The notes below the pieces were generated by a model. That model was not told the DNA's origin, did not search any database, and saw only the letters and a list, made by a program, of their open reading frames with translations. A stretch of DNA of 6,499 bases from an uncultured Selenomonadales bacterium. GTDB lineage: Bacteria; Bacillota; Negativicutes; Selenomonadales; Selenomonadaceae. Position numbers and translations under genes: made by a program. Location of the stretch: positions 1 to 6,499 of the forward strand of contig CAMNPA010000074.1 of assembly GCA_946547205.1 (NCBI GenBank). The letters run 5' to 3'. Below, in pieces: positions 5,283-6,499 of the stretch (its first letter is position 1; each line of letters begins with the position of its first letter).

Positions 5283-5400
5283 ACTGAAAGTGCGTGCCCA
5301 TGTGTCCGAACGAGATTAAGCTTTTGTCGCGAGAATCGGCGGTTGCTGACAGTTCAGAAATTTTTTCACGCGTCAAAGGATAAGTCAAATCGATTCGCAT
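5266..5400 (-). pseudogene. Cyclase-family 5' fragment, second copy (44 codons)
   Basis: It reads MRIDLTYPLTREKISELSAT and onward to GHMGTHF, then passes into the heptad repeat, ending QLGVWS and stop. Residues 1-40 match the first fragment. It breaks exactly within the expected HxGTHxD motif, losing the final Asp. The ATG is preceded by GAGGA, provided by the neighbouring heptad tract. Confidence 0.78.
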
Positions 5401-5405
5401 AAAAA

Positions 5406-5433
5406 ATTCCTCATTCCTAATTTCTCATTCCTA
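5406..5433. repeat. Heptanucleotide repeat, ATTCCTC/ATTCCTA type
   Basis: Four heptamers (ATTCCTC, ATTCCTA, ATTTCTC, ATTCCTA) sit at the position equivalent to the ACTCCTA tract, 151 bp away. The two tracts share the phase but differ in sequence, so one has been replaced or converted since the duplication. On the minus strand it supplies a TAG stop and GAGGA. Confidence 0.9.
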
Positions 5434-5551
5434 ATTGAAAATGCGTGCCCATGTGTCCGAACGAGATTAGGCTTTTGTCGCGAGAATCGGCGGTTGCAGA
5501 CAGTTCAGAAATTTTTTCACGCGTCAAAGGATAAGTCAAATCAATTCGCAT
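5417..5551 (-). pseudogene. Cyclase-family 5' fragment, first copy (44 codons)
   Basis: This is probably the original 5' end. Its ATG overlaps the last codons of the response regulator (AAATGCGAATTGA), with GGAGG six bases upstream, an arrangement typical of translational coupling. It reads MRIDLTYPLTREKISELSAT, continues through GHMGTHF and ends QLGMRN at a stop inside the heptad repeat. The rest of the gene is displaced to 4861-5207. Confidence 0.8.
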
Positions 5552-6230
5552 TTCCTGCCTCCAGACGATAGCCGATGCCGCGAACAGTTTTAATCGCAAT
5601 GGATCCGTCGTCGACTTCCATGAGTTTCTTGCGCAAAATTTTCATGTAAGAATCAATGTTGTTTGACGTGATGTCGCGTTCAAGTCCCCAAATTCTGTCA
5701 AGGATAATATCGCGCGGGACGACGACGCCGAGATTTTGTGCAAGCAGGTCAAAGATTTGGAATTCACGCGGCGAAAGTTGAATCACTTGGTCTTTGCGCA
5801 TTAAAACTTTCGTCGTGCGGTTAAGCGTAAAGTCTCCGATGTCAATGACTTCCTGTTGAATCTTTTGCGTGGAACGTCTGCCGAGTGCGCGAAGTCTTGC
5901 AAGCAGTTCGTCGAATTCAAACGGCTTTACAAGATAATCATCGGCACCTGCGTCCAAACCCATAACGCGATCTTCAACGGTGTCTTTTGCCGTCAACATG
6001 ATAATCGCGCGTTCGTAGCCCGCCTCGCGAAGTTGTCGGCAGGCGTCAATGCCCGAAACGTTCGGCATCATCCAATCGAGAATCAAAATGTCGTATTCCG
6101 AGTACATTGCGTATTCATAAATATCGCCGCCGTTGGTTATCCATTCGACGTTGAATTTATTTTGCGTGAGCATGTACTCAATCAGCTTGCCGAGGCGAGT
6201 GTCGTCTTCAGCCAAAAGAATTCTTATCAT
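5541..6230 (-). CDS. Response regulator, OmpR/PhoB family
   Basis: This 229-residue DNA-binding regulator has an N-terminal receiver domain (1 to about 118) and a C-terminal winged helix (about 128-225). The acidic pair is Glu8-Asp9-Asp10, the phosphate acceptor Asp52 lies in LILDWMMP, and Thr80 and Lys102 (in VKPFEFDE) complete the active site. The output domain has LSPREFQIFDLLAQN (152-166), the recognition-helix segment SNNIDSYMKILRKKL (189-203) and the wing TVRGIGYRL (215-223). The ATG at 6230-6228 is preceded by GGAG at a 10-nt distance. It is the first gene of the operon and its partner kinase lies downstream, separated by the broken cyclase gene. The closest general type is CiaR/YycF-like, but I do not assign a named regulon. 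Confidence 0.95.
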   Translation of the reverse strand: MIRILLAEDDTRLGKLIEYMLTQNKFNVEWITNGGDIYEYAMYSEYDILILDWMMPNVSGIDACRQLREAGYERAIIMLTAKDTVEDRVMGLDAGADDYLVKPFEFDELLARLRALGRRSTQKIQQEVIDIGDFTLNRTTKVLMRKDQVIQLSPREFQIFDLLAQNLGVVVPRDIILDRIWGLERDITSNNIDSYMKILRKKLMEVDDGSIAIKTVRGIGYRLEAGNAN

Positions 6231-6263
6231 CAGCCAATCACTCCTGAAAATTTTGTTGCGCAG

Positions 6264-6292
6264 ATTATAACAGGTATCGCGGCAAGGAACAA
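6264..6292 (-). promoter_or_regulatory. Promoter of the regulator-kinase-ade operon
   Basis: On the minus strand, TTGTTC (6292-6287), a 17-nt spacer and a perfect TATAAT (6269-6264). The expected start is near 6257, giving a leader of about 27 nt. No clear regulator-binding direct repeat is visible beside it. Confidence 0.7.
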
Positions 6293-6499
6293 GGCAACTT
6301 TAATATTAATTTCATAATGCCAACGAACGCTCCGAATTTTAATTCCTCATTGCTAGTTCGTGTTGGTAAAGTGCATTCGGCGTGTAATTGCTTTTAATTT
6401 TTTTAGGATCTACTTTTTCTTTGCTGCTGATGCGTCCATGCGCGCCGGGTCTGAATTCTTTTCAACGTTATTTTTTCAACAGTCCCTAATTCCTCATTG
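6293..6499. other. Intergenic stretch with heptad remnants, no gene supported
   Basis: An A/T-rich stretch lies upstream of the operon promoter. It holds two heptad-type pieces: ATTCCTC-ATTGCTA at 6342-6355 and GTCCCTA-ATTCCTC-ATTG at 6482-6499, the latter running off the window. On the minus strand short frames end at 6410-6412 (a lysine-rich tail) and at 6401-6404; either could be the end of an upstream gene or a fragment. Neither can be assigned. Confidence 0.5.

Larger units (their letters stand above)
5251..5551. repeat. Tandem duplication of the cyclase 5' end, 151-bp unit
   Basis: The units around 5251-5400 and 5401-5551 align at a constant 151-bp offset with few differences in the coding part and more in the heptad part. 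A third partial copy (about 42 bp, 5209-5250) begins the internally deleted gene. Each copy carries a ribosome site, ATG and the same first 15 codons. Confidence 0.9.

Noticed and set aside
5856..6317. Plus-strand 153-codon frame
   Set aside because: It is antisense to the response regulator and its promoter.
6401..6499. Possible 3' end of an upstream minus-strand gene
   Set aside because: Only about 20 codons before stops in two frames, with no motif; cannot be told from chance.

Overview
The window looks like a chromosomal stretch from an anaerobic Firmicute (Bacillota). The signs are strong GGAGG-type ribosome sites, near-consensus sigma-A promoters with 17-nt spacers, a clostridial-type phenylacetate-CoA ligase and an AdeC-type adenine deaminase. 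A Negativicutes host is my guess, at low confidence. GC content is moderate, and no transposase, tRNA, rRNA or CRISPR is visible.

Layout, left to right. At 1-917 (minus) lies the N-terminal 305 codons of a phenylacetate-CoA ligase cut by the window edge. At 918-1574 there is no ordinary gene. This stretch holds a 29-codon plus-strand ORF with its own promoter, a sequestered Shine-Dalgarno and a strong terminator. It is followed by a decayed tandem array carrying three near-identical minus-strand promoters (TTGCCA-N17-TATAAT), each driving a short RNA that ends in a hairpin. I read it as a type I toxin-antitoxin locus built like the enterococcal par/Fst system, with convergent toxin mRNA and antisense RNA, a shared hairpin and a direct repeat at the start codon, but with the antitoxin part multiplied. 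At 1575-6230 (minus) lies an apparent operon read right to left: OmpR-type response regulator, a broken cyclase-family gene in three pieces, sensor histidine kinase, a duplicated junction with ade' and kinase' fragments, and intact adenine deaminase. Its promoter is at 6264-6292. From 6293 to 6499 no gene can be supported.

How the genes work together: the response regulator and kinase form a complete two-component pair. The cyclase-family gene originally sat between them, translationally coupled to the regulator (ATG overlapping its stop region), and is now destroyed. Adenine deaminase follows the kinase closely and probably shares its transcript.

A unifying oddity is that three separate places in under 5 kb carry old partial tandem duplications: the antisense array, the ade/kinase junction with a 229-bp offset, and the cyclase 5' end with a 151-bp offset. 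Two cyclase 5' copies are bounded by heptanucleotide repeats that supply both the stop codon of one fragment and the ribosome site of the next.
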